DNA of 64,000 bases from Bathymodiolus brooksi (lineage: Eukaryota > Mollusca > Bivalvia > Mytilida > Modiolidae). Positions 1 through 11,871 of this stretch are shown here, piece by piece. The notes under the pieces were generated by a model, which was not told where the DNA came from, searched no databases, and saw only the letters and a program-made list of their open reading frames with translations. Positions within the stretch are counted from its first letter, which is position 1; the number at the start of each line of letters is the position of its first letter. The position numbers were made by a program, and so were the translations under genes. Where the stretch lies: contig OY804586.1 of assembly GCA_963680875.1 (NCBI GenBank), positions 52,610,203-52,674,202 on the forward strand, in the 5' to 3' direction.

Positions 1-118
1 TTTACTATAATATATGTTTTATAATATATATTTTACTATAATTGTATGTTTAAAAATATATATTTTACTATAATTGTATGTTTTATAATATATATTTTAC
101 TATAATTGTATGTTATTA
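1..118. repeat. AT-rich tandem repeat, about 32-bp unit, about 4 copies
   Basis: Imperfect copies of TTTACTATAATTGTATGTTT followed by TATAATATATA repeat from the window edge. The array is cut by the window start. Confidence 0.75.
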
Positions 119-728
119 TATTTGGGTTTTTTTTTCTATCTAAAAATGTTAAATGATAATTGTTAATAGGGTTTTTGTTTGATATTTTACTAAGAAAATA
201 TTTAGGTAAATTTTATGTGATCTGTGTTTGTAACAGATTTGTCTACAATTCAGTTTGTGTTTTACATGTACTAAATACGATCTTAACAGAAAGAGAGACA
301 TTTTAAACTGAAATTGTGTGACATTTCACTGTATATATTATTTTTAGTATGTACTGTATATAGTTTTATAATATGTAAGCATATCTTGGACGCGGCCACT
401 GCTACCCCGGTGGTGGTTGCCCCCGTTGTAAAGGGGTAGTTTTTCCAAATAAATATATATATATATATATACACCAACCATTACACCGCCTATGGGGTTA
501 CGCAAATAGTAGAGACAAACATGATCCCATAGTTGCATTATTAGACTCGTTTTATGAACTGTTATTATTACCCAAAATGAGCCCTAATACGCAATATAAC
601 TAAAATAATGAGCCTGATAAAACCGAATAGACGCTGACGAAATTATGAGGTGCGTGATTTAAATACAAAAATACAAGCCGTATCGCCAGTGTACGAAAAA
701 ATAATAGATAACGATTTTGATTTTTTGT
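119..728. other. Non-coding, no gene seen
   Basis: AT-rich sequence with a (TA)n run at about 451-471. The short ORFs here are driven by the microsatellite and show no recognisable protein. Confidence 0.5.
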
Positions 729-873
729 GTTTTAACGCCACTTTCAGCAATATTTCAGCTATATCATGGCGACCAGTTTTAGTGGTGGAAGAAGCCGGAG
801 TACCCGGAGAGAACCACCGACCATGGGCAAGCAACTGGTAAACTTTATCATTTGCGGCTGTGAGTCGAGTGCA
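729..873 (-). mobile_element. SINE family 1, 3' part
   Basis: It matches, inverted, the family 1 tail: TTTAACGCCACTTTCAGCAA, ATATCATGGCGACC, GGAAGAAGCCGGAGTACC, then GGCTGTGAGTCGAGTGCA. The tRNA-like head is missing. The same arrangement recurs at 21144, 39143 and 61684. Confidence 0.8.
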
Positions 874-2530
874 ATAGATAACGAAGTAGAAAACTCTAAG
901 GATTTGAGCTTAAATGATCCATCTGTATGCCGAGGGAAAATCCTACAAAAACAAGAAAGTTGAGAAACAGACAAGATGATTTTCCATGCATACGTGATAA
1001 TGAAAAAGCAAAATATAACACACGGTCCGGACATTTCCAAAATTCAATAGAAAAATCGTAGAAACAGGCATTAATTATTTTGTATTACGTGATCGCTCAC
1101 TTTCCCGTCTTGGTGCAGGCAATTCAATTGGAAGTGGCGGGGTCAAACTTCACCTCGTAGTGAAACGTTGTGATCATTCAAGCGTTTTTCACAAATTATA
1201 TAGTTCATTTTAATTAGTCATTTTTCAGATTGACAAACCTATCAGAAGGCATGTTTATTAAGTGTAAAAGTATAAAAAAATCTACTAGAAACGCTGACAT
1301 CAAAACACTGATTTTATAAATGTCTACATAGTTCTAATAATAAAACCCTAAATGCTCGCTTACTCGCAAGGGTTATAACGGGATGCCATTACACGTAATG
1401 GAGCAGCCGCCGATATTTTTTGCGCTCGCCTACAGAGATTCTGACGCCTGTATTTATCAACAATAAGACATAACCTTTCCTTTTGTCCATTATTATAACA
1501 GGTTTGTATCACCTACCAGTATTTTAGAATGTAATTCCCACAAAATAAAAATCCATGTTTACTTTATCTCTGAACATTTTGAATTTCGTCATTTCCGCCT
1601 CACTATTTGGATGTCGATACCATATTTGGCGATTAAGGCGTGAATGTTTACATCAGCCGTCGTAAGCATCGTAGTAAGAAATACCATATTTAGAAAAGCT
1701 CCGCCTTCCGTAGTTTTCGGTTATGACAAACGATCGATCAATTTGAACAAGATTGTTGCTACCTTTGAAAAGCATATATTTCTCAGCAAAACCGATTTAA
1801 CAAGGAATGGGGTCATCAGTAATAGTTATAATGAAATGTTTGAAGCGTAAATAGTGAGTTTTTATGTTTCAACTGCAACTTTTTTTTTGCTCCATTGTGA
1901 CGAATGGGACCGCGTTGTAGCTGTGCCGAGACAAAAGTTTGTCACAGGAGCTACATTATTGCAGCTAATGTCTATAAGTCGGACCGGCACCGGTCCACAT
2001 AAGGTATGCTTACACAGGCAACATCTACAAGTACAAATAAAAATTCTGATAAACTATAATTTGTATTATAAAGCTATCATTTGATTTTTTTTAGTGATTC
2101 TTGGGGGAAAATAATAATCATTTTAAACTCTTAGGTGTGTATGGTGTTAATTATTTTCTATGACATTCCAGCGTCCACGTACATAACAAAATGAAGTGAT
2201 AATTAAACTTGAATGATTTTATGCAATTCGATTGGTTAATAAAACTGTTAATGGGGCTTTTGCGTTGACCACGAAAGTGTTAATGGCAAGAGTACATGAC
2301 CTACAAACACGTGTAGAGACATGTCATATGACTTGGCTCGATTCCCGTTTGTGGCAAAGTTTTCTCTATAAAACTTTAACCTAATAATGACTAAATAGTG
2401 TTGGTCCTTCTTAATATCAAGGATACACGACCCATAAACACTTGTAGAGGCATGACCTATGACCTTTGAAAATCGATATCACACACTGTCTGACCCGAAC
2501 CAAAGCCTAAAAGAAAAAACCGTAGAAACA
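874..2530. other. Non-coding; one degenerate dispersed-repeat fragment
   Basis: At about 1020-1170 there is a fragment of the repeat whose hallmarks are AAAATCGTAGAAACAGG and a Gly-rich GGAAGTGGCGGGGTCAAAC; better copies lie at 63310-63620. I see nothing recognisable between about 1180 and 2530. Confidence 0.45.
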
Positions 2531-2775
2531 ATGAGTGAGTGAATGAGTTATTGTTGTTTAACGCCAACTCAGCCATTTTTCAGCTATATCATGGCGAGAA
2601 CAAGTTAATTTTCATTTAGATGATAATGAGGCCCGCTTGTACTAGACCAACACGTTATAGTGCTAGCTTACTGAAGCAATAGTCCGCGAGTAGACGTGTC
2701 GCCCCACATTATCCCGATTCCGAGCCAACCAGTCTTTGCTCTTTCTCCTTAACGCTGCGTGCTCAGCAGAGAAGC
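2531..2775 (-). mobile_element. SINE family 2, truncated
   Basis: It reads GTTTAACGCCAACTCAGCC, then ATATCATGGCGAGAACAAGT, a GATGATAATGAGG segment and CCAACCAGTCTTTGC, ending near GCAGAGAAGC. It lacks the tRNA-like head seen in the copies at 9428 and 58670. Fragments of the AATCGTAGAAAC repeat follow at about 2860-2960 and 3480-3560. Confidence 0.78.
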
Positions 2776-3789
2776 CATAGAAAACAGAGGCAAAACTGAT
2801 ACCCCTAACATACATATACATGACCTCTGACCTCCTGGTTGTGATGATGAAGATTAAAATAGAAATCGCTTTTCCCACTCTTCCTGAACCATTCCAACAC
2901 CCAATAGAAAAACCGTAGAAACAGAAATGAAATCGACACCACTATTTAACACACATATACATGAACTCTTATGGTTGATGCAGTTTAAAATTGATAACAA
3001 TTCTGATTGTTATTTTATTGGAATTTTTAACATGTTCATTCGTGTCTACCTTCCATCAATATTTGATTTGATGTAATGTTTTTCTCTGTTCCTACACATA
3101 TTTCCCAAGATGCAACTTTGTCACAGTTATGTCTGTTTGAAAAAGCTATCAATACAAATCCCAGTAGCTTTACGTGGCACAAGTAAGAACTAGAACAATT
3201 TACTATGTAATCTATTTATTGTGAGTTATCCAAAAGAGTATTCAAGCAGTCTGTTAGAAATGACAATTTTATTTATTTGTAGCGATGATGTGTGGGCTGA
3301 TGTCTGCTGGGACAACATAAAAGATGCATATAGAACCCCGACCATAAAATATATTGGTTAATTATATTTCTGCATTGGCTTAATACTTGATTACTGTTAA
3401 CTATTACGTTATTGATGCGTTTGTACCAATTTATAATGTTTATTGGTGTAGTAGAAGTAAGGAAAGACAATGGAAATTGACATCCCACACTGTCTGAACC
3501 GTTCCACAACCTAATAGAAAAATCGATACCGCTAGCACACATACACACGGCCTTTTCTTGACTATCTCTATGTTTTTTTAGATTACAAAAGAACATCTGT
3601 GTCACAAATGACCAGAGATATGTGCCACTTGTCGTTAACACTTTTCGGTCCTTTCCTCATTCATGACTTGTCACCGGGTTTTCAACTTAAGGAACACGAC
3701 GTGGAGCAGGAATTGCTTATCTTTAGCTGAAATATTGCTGAAAGTGGCGCTAAGCACAAAATTAAATCAAATCAAATCACTTAAACATT
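2776..3789. other. Non-coding, repeat fragments only
   Basis: It holds two fragments of the AATCGTAGAAAC-type repeat and, at about 3726-3770, a family 1 SINE tail in plus orientation (AGCTGAAATATTGCTGAAAG). No gene is seen. Confidence 0.45.
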
Positions 3790-3890
3790 TAAGAAAATGC
3801 TCTACACAATATACGGCTTAGCATTGGTTCCTATACTCGTGGGTCCCCGGGCAACTGCCAAGCGCTAAGACGGCACTGGTTCTAGAATAT
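3790..3890. repeat. Dispersed repeat fragment (GGCAACTGCC type)
   Basis: Copies of one repeat occur here, at about 4820-5063, and inverted at about 13750-14010. Shared parts are a 'TTTAACATT..AAAA.ATGCT.TACACAA' core, GGGGCCC-type GC blocks and 'AAGACGGCACTGGT'. No ends are defined. Confidence 0.45.
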
Positions 3891-4819
3891 TATCCCGTTT
3901 GTTCATTGCGCTTATGGGTCAGTCTTCTTAGTAAATGGGAAACATCAAACAGATATTACCGTGCCATGACGCGTTTTGGTGTTAAAAAATTTCAAATTAT
4001 TTTCAATTCTGACTTAACATTGTTGTCTGTCCTTTCATATGTAGACCGTAAATATTATCATTGTATACCAATGCAGCCGTTCAGCTTTAAAGCGAAGGTA
4101 TACTCGCGTCTTACCTTTTGGTTCATACGAAGGAGAGGGGGGGGGGGGCACGAGTGGCACGATAGCATCCCTTTTTTCTGTCAGAAAAAATAAACATTTC
4201 TTTACTTTGAAAATACGATTAGCCCCTCGCAATGCACCTCTCGATGTCGAAATTGGGTTACATCGCCGTTAGCTGCAAAAATATTTTGCTGTCTAACACG
4301 TTGCTCGTTTGTTTTTATGCTAAATTGACCACAAAAAGTTATAGGAATATTCGTGTAGCTAGCAAGGATAACACAATGGCAAATACCCAAATTTATTTAC
4401 GCAGAAATTGAGTTATTCTGAATAAAACCTCCTTGGCTCTGATGTTTATCAGCGACATTTTAATATATTTTTCATTTATTATCAAGTCGTTTGTTTTTGT
4501 GTTTCATAATGCTTTATTTCGTTTCCTTTCGTTCCGTGATAGAATATTTATTTTATTTTTGCTCAGAATATTTATTTCTAAAAAATTCCAGATCCCTCTC
4601 AGAATCAAATGGTCATCCCCTAAGATACATAGGCGGATTCAGAGAGAGCAGGAGGACCGGACCCCCCTTTTTGGAGCTAGGCTATAGAGTGGTAAAAACA
4701 AGTAAATAAGATGTCGGGTATAATTAAAAGTATGTGTGTAGATGCTGGCATAAAAGGACAGTACTTTACTTATCACTCAGGGAAAAGAACCCGTGCCACT
4801 TCCCTTTAACATGGCTGGT
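3891..4819. other. Non-coding, nothing recognised
   Basis: There is a run of G at about 4135-4148. The short ORFs have low-complexity translations and no splice-site support. Confidence 0.4.
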
Positions 4820-5032
4820 GTTCCGGAACATGCATGACCGTCTTAACAGCATTATAGCCTCCGGGCAAAGCAGTGTTCAACACAACCACTCACCGAAATA
4901 AAATTGTAAATGGTCCATAAAATTAAACATATATCTATTGTATTGGTAATTCAAACAAAATCAGTGTTTTAACATTAAAAAACATGCTGTACACAACATA
5001 TATAGATTAGCATGGGGCCCATATGCCCATCA

Positions 5033-5063
<31 letters not shown>
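4820..5063. repeat. Dispersed repeat fragment ending in a poly-C run
   Basis: Related to 3790-3890 and inverted to 13750-14010. It ends in about 31 consecutive C at 5033-5063; the true length of such a run is unreliable in assemblies. Confidence 0.45.
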
Positions 5064-5065
<2 letters not shown>

Positions 5066-5759
5066 CGTGAAACTGGGAACAGGAGATCATGAACAGAACA
5101 GGACATCGTTCAGTAGAAATCGTTCGTAAATATAAAAGAGCATCTACCGAAATGCTTAAAATTATTTCGAATATACTAGTTTGTGTGTGTTTTATTTATT
5201 TGTTTTGTTATTTATTTTATTATTATTTTTTAATTAATTTCGAACAATGTTTTTTTCTCAAGAATCTCAATATTTGTTATATTTGGATAGATTTTCCGAA
5301 ATTCTGTAATAGGGATTTTGCTAGCGTTCTGGTTGGTTGACCAATCAAATCGATTGACTTCGCCAGGCCATGCAATATGTGCAGATATCACACTACTTTA
5401 AACAAACACAAACATAGAATGAACCATGATACATGGCCTCATATTGTGATTTTGATTTCACCGTGTCGAGATGTACTTGAAAACAATATGTGATTAAGTT
5501 TACGAGTACTCATGTGTCTCCACCGATTAGTCTGGCTGCCAGGTTATAGCTGAAATATTGTTGAAACCATTAAAATCTTCAACCATTTTTATTAGATATT
5601 TTAACACTATTTAATTGCTTGGTAACACAAGACATGTGTCTATTGTACAACAGTATGCAATTTCATTTAGATTGTAGTTAAACAAAAGTTAGCGTGTAAT
5701 ATTCCCAGATATTTACTCTCGTAGAATATTGCTTCAAGTCATGACGTCATTGACACACA
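5064..5759. other. Non-coding, nothing recognised
   Basis: AT-rich with a short SINE-tail fragment at about 5545-5570. No exon is supported. Confidence 0.4.
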
Positions 5760-5950
5760 AGTTTGAAGATCTCAAAGAGGAAATCAGAAGCCGTAAATCG
5801 AAGAAGGACAGACAATACAATGGACACAAAGAGCAAGGACAAAAGTACCAACAATGATCTACAAAACACTACACAGAAAACTGAACTTTGTGTGACACTA
5901 ATCCCACTAAAAACCCCGGGGGTAAATCCATGTGCTCCGGAAGGGATATA
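5760..5950 (-). repeat. Dispersed repeat of the CCTTCCGGAGCACCTGAG type
   Basis: In this orientation it ends TGCTCCGGAAGGG and contains AATCGAAGAAGGACAGACAA and GATCTACAAAACACTACAC. It is one of more than a dozen copies in the window and has no coding capacity. The repeat family is common in bivalve genomes as I remember them. Confidence 0.7.
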
Positions 5951-6767
5951 TCTTCTATACAAGAAAAGGTTATTGAACGGCTGATGTATTATTCCGTTTT
6001 GGGGATATATTTACACATAGTCTATCAACCCTATAATATGATATAATATTGTTTCAGCGCCTGTGTCAAGTCAGGACAGTGAGAGGTCATGTCTATGTGT
6101 GTAACATATGTAGATTGTGCCCGGATTTTCGAACTGTTCCGACATTGTAGTATTTTTTGTTTTTCATTTTATTTCTACATGTTTTTGATTGGATTTTGTT
6201 CTGATGGTGAAGAATATCATGATTTTCAATTTATATTATTATACTTTACTATAGAAACGAGATGGAAAATAATAACAGTATTTTCTGTACGTGAAAAGAA
6301 CAAAAACCCTTTTCCCGTTGCAATGTACACTTAGGAAAAATATCGGGTTGGGTATCTGCGCGTGGGACGAAATAACCCCTACAAATTTGGCGCGCTTTTG
6401 CACGTCGATAAAATATCTAATTATTTCCCTTGCATAGTTGTCATCTGGAATCATGGCGGCTGCAGGTCGATATGGGAGCAGCTCAGATATAGACATTGAG
6501 GCAATTTTGGCAGATAAGGACTGTAAAAGCACAAAAAATTCCACAAATTTTAATGTGTCTCAACCAGTACCTTTTTAGCACTGATCGAAGTCCCGATTTC
6601 TCAACATACACTTCATACACAAAACTGTTAAAACCCATTGAATTCAAGTTATTTGAAGTTATTTTGTCAGTCACTGATTTTTGTTTTTTGAATTTCATCA
6701 AAAATAATAATAAAGTAGAATTCTTGTAGTTTTACCATGCCCAAAGATTCCTAGTTTTATTCAGTAT
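5951..6767. other. Non-coding, nothing recognised
   Basis: The overlapping short ORFs on both strands have no similarity I recognise and no consistent splice sites. Confidence 0.4.
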
Positions 6768-6928
6768 GATAATACAATTATGTCTTTCATGATAATGTAA
6801 TATCCAAAATAATTAAATCTCGAAAGGGTTATTTCCCTTGGTCCTACGGACCTCGGGGAAATAACCCTTTTCTCGATTTAATAATTTTGGATATTACATT
6901 ATCATGAAAGCCATTATTGTATAATATC
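6768..6928. repeat. Foldback element, arms of about 70 bp
   Basis: The left arm (CATGATAATGTAATATCC ... AAGGGTTATTTCCC) is repeated inverted on the right (GGGAAATAACCC ... GGATATTACATTATCATG) around a GC-rich centre near 6845. A few mismatches are visible. It would form a long hairpin. Confidence 0.85.
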
Positions 6929-7772
6929 AACCACGTGGTTTCTGACGTTCAACAAATCTAAACGTGAGAAAACGTGATCAACAAATATATTTTTTATATT
7001 TTCGTCATTCACTGCGTAATTAACCAATTGAAGCTATTTGTTAATAATAAGTATCATCATGTATTACCACACAATTAAATTATGTGTTTAAGTACATACG
7101 TACTACAAATATTATACAACGCCAATCCTTTTTTTTTTTTTTTTTTTAGAAATGTAGAAGTCGACACATTTTTGATATATTTAGAACAATTTAATGTGTG
7201 TACTAAATATAAAAAAATATAATGTGTTTCTGAATATACGAGTTTATTCTTTTAAGCTTTCTTTTATTTGTATATATAACCAGATTGTTTGACATACATA
7301 CCATGATTGTCCTACTTTGAAAGGTCTTCCAGTTATGCAAGTTAATTTATATAATTTGTTCACGTCACTAGATTAATTGCTGTGATACTGTTAAATAAAT
7401 ATAGATATATTATTTCGTGCGCATGACGCTCTTCTAGAATAACGTTCATCAGCCAGATATTGTCTGTTCTTTTACGATATAAGGCTTCTGATTTAGTTTA
7501 AACATATTTTATTTGCCAATTGAATAGACAAAATGGATCAGACACAAGTTAAACAAACTTATGAAGTCTTCTCCATATCACAATTTGTTACATTAAATAA
7601 GTACATAAAAGGCATGCAATTACTATATATAGCATTAATGACGACTCTAATATGACGTCCCGTACTCGGTATACAAATAAAGGCATATTTGAATAACAAT
7701 CAAATATAGGCCACACATGCGCGCTGAGCTAAAAAAAAAAAAAGCACCTACATAAACACTGACTATTTTCAG
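6929..7772. other. Non-coding, homopolymer runs
   Basis: A poly-T run lies at about 7131-7148 and a poly-A run at about 7731-7743. At about 7385-7480 there is a fragment of the repeat containing GCGCATGACGC and GAATAACGTTCATCAG, also seen at 42630, 54490 and 57990. Confidence 0.4.
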
Positions 7773-7876
7773 AAAATTCTTCATGGTTAGCGATTTTCTA
7801 TTATTGTTTATCTAAAAATTGTTAAAATTCTTCATGGTTAGCGATTTTCTATTATTGTTTATTTAAAAATTGTTGA
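7773..7876. repeat. Direct tandem duplication, 51-bp unit, 2 copies
   Basis: AAAATTCTTCATGGTTAGCG starts at 7773 and again at 7824; the units differ at very few bases. Confidence 0.85.
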
Positions 7877-8235
7877 AATAAGTGAAGTTGAAATTAAATA
7901 AATCCTATTCAAGTCTTATCATAATTAAACTCTTATAAACACGGCTTTCACTGTCTCCATTTATCACCGATCCGACTGGCTGCGTTCAACTGGTAATTTC
8001 GTTGTTAATCATTTAAAGTTGTTTATTTGTAATAAAATTTATATTGAACCTTGTCAATACAATTCTTTTCGGTATTTTAAGCCACAGTTTCAACCACAAT
8101 TTCGCTTTCCATCTCTTAATTCCCAATTTTACCATATATAAAATTCCGTAGAAGATTGATGGAATAGCCACTACCAGCGCATCACCTTGACCGCCTCGAA
8201 TTTTAAAATTACCGTATTTGTCCTATTAGAATCAA

Positions 8236-8368
8236 AATAATTCATGCCGGCCATACTTTATTGTTATTCAAATATGGGTAGGCATTATATTCATGAGATT
8301 TAACCCCTCATGAATATAATGCCTACCCATATTTGAATAACAATAAAGTATGGCCGGCATGAATTATT
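8236..8368. mobile_element. Foldback MITE with perfect 61-bp arms
   Basis: Arms 8236-8296 and 8308-8368 are exact reverse complements on reading, around an 11-bp loop. The outer flanks TTAGAATCAAAATAATTC and GAATTATTTCTTAAAT are shared with 33368-33523 (opposite orientation) and 50758-50871. This defines a family. Confidence 0.88.
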
Positions 8369-8949
8369 TCTTAAATCAATGATGAGTATTCACAAACAGA
8401 AGGAAAAATAAAATTAAGATGGATTCATATGATGTGCATGTTCACCCAATTCAATTCCAGTTATACCAGTTATACGATAAGGAATCTTTTTGAACGTTTA
8501 ATATTATCAAAAACATATTTAAATATAATACAGTTTTGTTCATAAGTTAAATTTACATTGTCACATGTCAGAAATTTGATATCTAGAGAATAGCAGGTTG
8601 TAACCATGTTGAGATTATCTATCAATGTAGTTCTGGTGGCTTGTAAGTACATTACTCCTTTGGTAACTTCAAACATTTTGTAATCTCAGTAATAACATTA
8701 GAAAGTCAGATCATCTAAAAGCTTTTGGGAGCAATTAATCCAAAGGATAACATATGTCAGCTATTGTTACCTAAAGTTGGCGTTAAACACTAATCGATCA
8801 ATGAAGTTGACGTTTCGGAATGGGTACTACATGTATATATATACATTGTATATATTTTTTATTCTCTAAAGCTATAAAACTTATCTCAAAAGCAAAGCCA
8901 TTAATGGTGGAGGGGGTTCACCCACATGACAAAATGGCTTTGGACCTTG
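8369..8949. other. Non-coding, nothing recognised
   Basis: It contains a SINE-tail remnant at about 8780-8800 and AT-rich sequence. No exon is supported. Confidence 0.4.
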
Positions 8950-9168
8950 GTCAATATTCAGCTATACCATGGCAAGAATAAGTTACATTTTCATGAGATA
9001 ATGATGATGTCCACATCGTACTAGACCATCACGTTTATTTGGATTTTATATTTTAATAGTGCACGTTCACTGAAACAGCAATCCCAGCGTAGACATGAAT
9101 TTCCTCTGGGACACAATATCTCGATTCTGTGTTGCTTCTCAATAATATTGCGTGCATGATTTAGCGGA
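8950..9168 (-). mobile_element. SINE family 2, degenerate copy
   Basis: TTCAGCTATACCATGGCAAG, GAGATAATGATGATG and TACTAGACCATCACG are recognisable; it ends near TTTAGCGGAGA. Many substitutions mark it as an old copy. Confidence 0.6.
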
Positions 9169-9427
9169 GACCTCTAAGAATAAACACACAAAAAAAAGAG
9201 AAAAATATATCGAAAAAAAAAAAATATGGTAACTGTCTGTCAAATCACTGTTAGACAAATGTGGTGATTCATGTTAATTTGTTTTATTTTTGTCGAAATA
9301 TAAGTAGAAAGATACAATACCAAGAAAGTAACGAAAAGTAGACATTACCTGTTTGTAATAAAAAGAAGAACAATTTTAATATTCCAAAAATGATTTTGTT
9401 TTGTTCATTTATCTAGTCATATTGTCG

Positions 9428-9765
9428 AGTGAGTGAATGAGTGATTGTTGTTTAGCGCCAACTCAGCAATTGTTCAGCTATATCATGGCGAAAACAAGTT
9501 AATTTACAATGAGATGATGATGAGGTCCGCTTTGTTCTAGACCAACACGCTGAGTTGGATATTTATAGTACTAGCTCACAGAAAGAACAACCCGCGGATA
9601 GACATGTCGCTCCACTAGGACCCATTATTCTGATTCTGATAGCGGAGCAGCAACAAATACCAATGCTGTAGTCTGGTTTGATCCGACTGGGGCTCGAACC
9701 CACGATCAGATCATTTACCGCACTCGAAGCAAGCACGCTAACCAATACACCACGGATGCCGTTCC
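9428..9765 (-). mobile_element. SINE family 2, full-length with tRNA-like head
   Basis: The 3' end is a TGAGTGATTGTTGTTTAGCG tail. The 5' head on the minus strand carries an A-box-like TGGTGTATTGGTTAGCGTGC (about 9752-9733) and a B-box GTGGGTTCGAGCCCC (about 9706-9690). These are internal Pol III promoter elements of a tRNA-derived SINE. Confidence 0.85.
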
Positions 9766-10403
9766 CATATTGTTGAGATAAACACGTGTGATTGAAATTT
9801 GAACTGCTTAATTATCACGTTACAGGTGATGTTATGAGATATGTGTGATTTGCAATAGGCGAATGGCTTCCACCTACGATGTTTTCGCTAACAGGTGGCA
9901 TATGTTTCTATCAGTTGACATATTACATCAGCTGTTGGTCAAACCACACCCATTTTACATAATAAAATGAAAAATATTAAAAAAAAAAAAATACCGCGAC
10001 GTCAAAACATTTGTAACACCCAATAAGACAATCATAATAAATGGAGGCAAAATCGATAATCCAACCATCATTATACATGTACACGAGAAGGATGGACGGT
10101 AACTGTAGAGCTTGGTAAAGAACATGGCGAGGTTGAACTCGTTTCATGTCTTACACTTATATGTCGACTTCGATTTTATGTACCGATGTTGTTGAAATTG
10201 TTATTCTTGAAAACAAAGTCATAAACATTAGCCATTGTATTATGTTTGTAAAGAGATTTTGTCGAGGTTGGACAAATTTTCCTCGTCGTTTTACGGCGCT
10301 GGAAATTAAGAAAAAACTATGAATGTAAATGTACATGAGAGACTATGCACATTTACACTTAGACAGCAACTTTTGTAAAGGAACAGCACTGTTGTTGCTG
10401 TTC
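9766..10403. other. Non-coding, nothing recognised
   Basis: AT-rich sequence with a poly-A run at about 9980. No splice-supported ORF. Confidence 0.4.
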
Positions 10404-10900
10404 TACATTTCGCTGTTACGGTTAGGTCTTCAATAATGAACATAGCTCATGCCCTTAAACGGAGTTAGAAACAGCTATTAGACCGCGTTTGATCGGTACT
10501 CTTTACTTCTATCGATAAACCATCTTTGTCGTTTTGATGTTATCAGCTCATAATTTTTTGTGGAAAGTAAAACATATTTCTTTTTTTTTCACCCCTGTGT
10601 GGTCCTGTCTGTGATTTACTACCATATATGGAGGATGCATGCCGTAATGAATGACGTATTATTAGAAAATTAACAGAGAATTCTAAGAGTAGATTGGCAG
10701 CTGCAGAATTGTCAATTAACTTTTTAGCACATGTTATGTACTTTAATACGTAAACATTGTAAGTATATCTGTGGATTATGGTTTATGGTGTTTAGCGCCA
10801 CTTTCAACAATATTTCAGCTATATCGTGGCGGTCAGTTTTATTGGTGGAGGAAGCCTGAGTACCCAGAGAAAATCACCGACCTGTCGCAAGTCACTGACA
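10404..10900. repeat. Segmental duplication, copy 1
   Basis: Shared with about 11335-11850: CAATAATGAACATA, GTCGTTTTGATGTTATCAG, TACTACCATATATGGA, TTGGCAGCTGCAGAATTGTC and the adjoining SINE. The order is conserved and divergence is clear, so the duplication is not recent. Confidence 0.8.
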
Positions 10901-10957
10901 AACTTCATCATATAATGTTAACTTGTATCGAGTACACCTCGCAAGGAACGGAATTGT
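10780..10957 (-). mobile_element. SINE family 1, 3' two-thirds
   Basis: TGTTTAGCGCCACTTTCAAC, ATATCGTGGCGGTCAG, GGTGGAGGAAGCC and CACTGACAAACTTCATCA are followed by GTACACCTCGC. It was carried in the segmental duplication together with 11721-11871. Confidence 0.8.
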
Positions 10958-10996
10958 TCTACATTTCACTGTTACGGTTTGATCTTCAATAAATTT

Positions 10997-11334
10997 CAGT
11001 GCCGGATTTAGAACGAATGAGACCCTGTGCCAGTTAAGTTATGAGGCCCCTTACTTGGGCACTGAAGGCGGTAGATCCGGTAGACCTACATAGGTAGTCA
11101 GCCATACATGCTCAGGAAATCTAGGAATAGTTAAAATAGACTATCAACTCTATCATTATGTCTGGAATCGCTCCAAAACAGTACACCTTCAAATTTAAAA
11201 TTGCACCAAATAAGCAAAAATCCATCGTAAAAGAATTATTTTGGCACGAAGATGCTCCCCCACCACCCCACCCCACCCCCTGGCCAACGAGGCCCTGTGC
11301 TTAAGCACGCCGAAGCACAATGGTAAAACGGAAC
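10997..11334. mobile_element. Possible hAT-like non-autonomous insertion
   Basis: It begins CAGTGCCGGATTTAGAA and lies between the two duplication copies. It ends near GAGGCCCTGTGCTTAAGCAC, with a C-rich run before it. A related start (CAGGGCCGGATTAAAGCC) is at 47308. Terminal repeats and target duplication are not clear. Confidence 0.4.
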
Positions 11335-11850
11335 TGTCAATAATGAACATACCGGTAGCACATTCCCTGAAATGAGTGGGAAACTGCCGCTAGACTGCAG
11401 TAGAAAGTACCCGTTACTTCTGTCGCTAAACAATACATCTGACCATCGTTGTCGTTTTGATGTTATCAGTTCATCATTTTTGTGGAAAATAGACATATTT
11501 CTATTATTATCACCGCTGTGTGGTTCTTTATGTGCCCCCATGATATACTACCATATATGGATGCATGAACTGAATGACGTGATGAATGACGTATTAGAAA
11601 ATTAACGGAGAGTTCTAATAATAGATTGGCAGCTGCAGAATTGTCAATTAACCTTTTAGCACATGTTATGTACATAAACATTGTAAGTATATTTAATAGA
11701 TTTCCAATTCACTGTGGATTATGGTTTATGGTGTTTAATGCCACTTTCAACAAAATTTCAGTTATATTGTGGCTGTCAGTTTTATTGGTGGAGGAAGCCT
11801 GAGTTCCCAGAGAAAACCAACGGTATGTCGCAAGTCACTGACAAACTTAT
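11335..11850. repeat. Segmental duplication, copy 2
   Basis: Counterpart of 10404-10900, with the same marker blocks in the same order. The ORFs on both strands here are not shared with copy 1 as open frames. Confidence 0.8.
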
Positions 11851-11871
11851 CACATAATATTATACCTCTTG
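11721..11871 (-). mobile_element. SINE family 1, 3' part
   Basis: TGTTTAATGCCACTTTCAAC, GGTGGAGGAAGCCTGAG and CACTGACAAACTTATCAC match 10780-10957. It abuts the foldback complex that begins at about 11873. Confidence 0.78.

Noticed and set aside
8213..8380. Bidirectional terminator or regulatory hairpin
   Set aside because: The perfect palindrome belongs to a dispersed family with copies at 33368 and 50758, so mobility explains it better.
9690..9760. tRNA gene candidate
   Set aside because: It has A- and B-box-like motifs but no complete cloverleaf, and it is joined to a SINE body. The same holds at 14840, 17450, 19490, 21300 and 58980.
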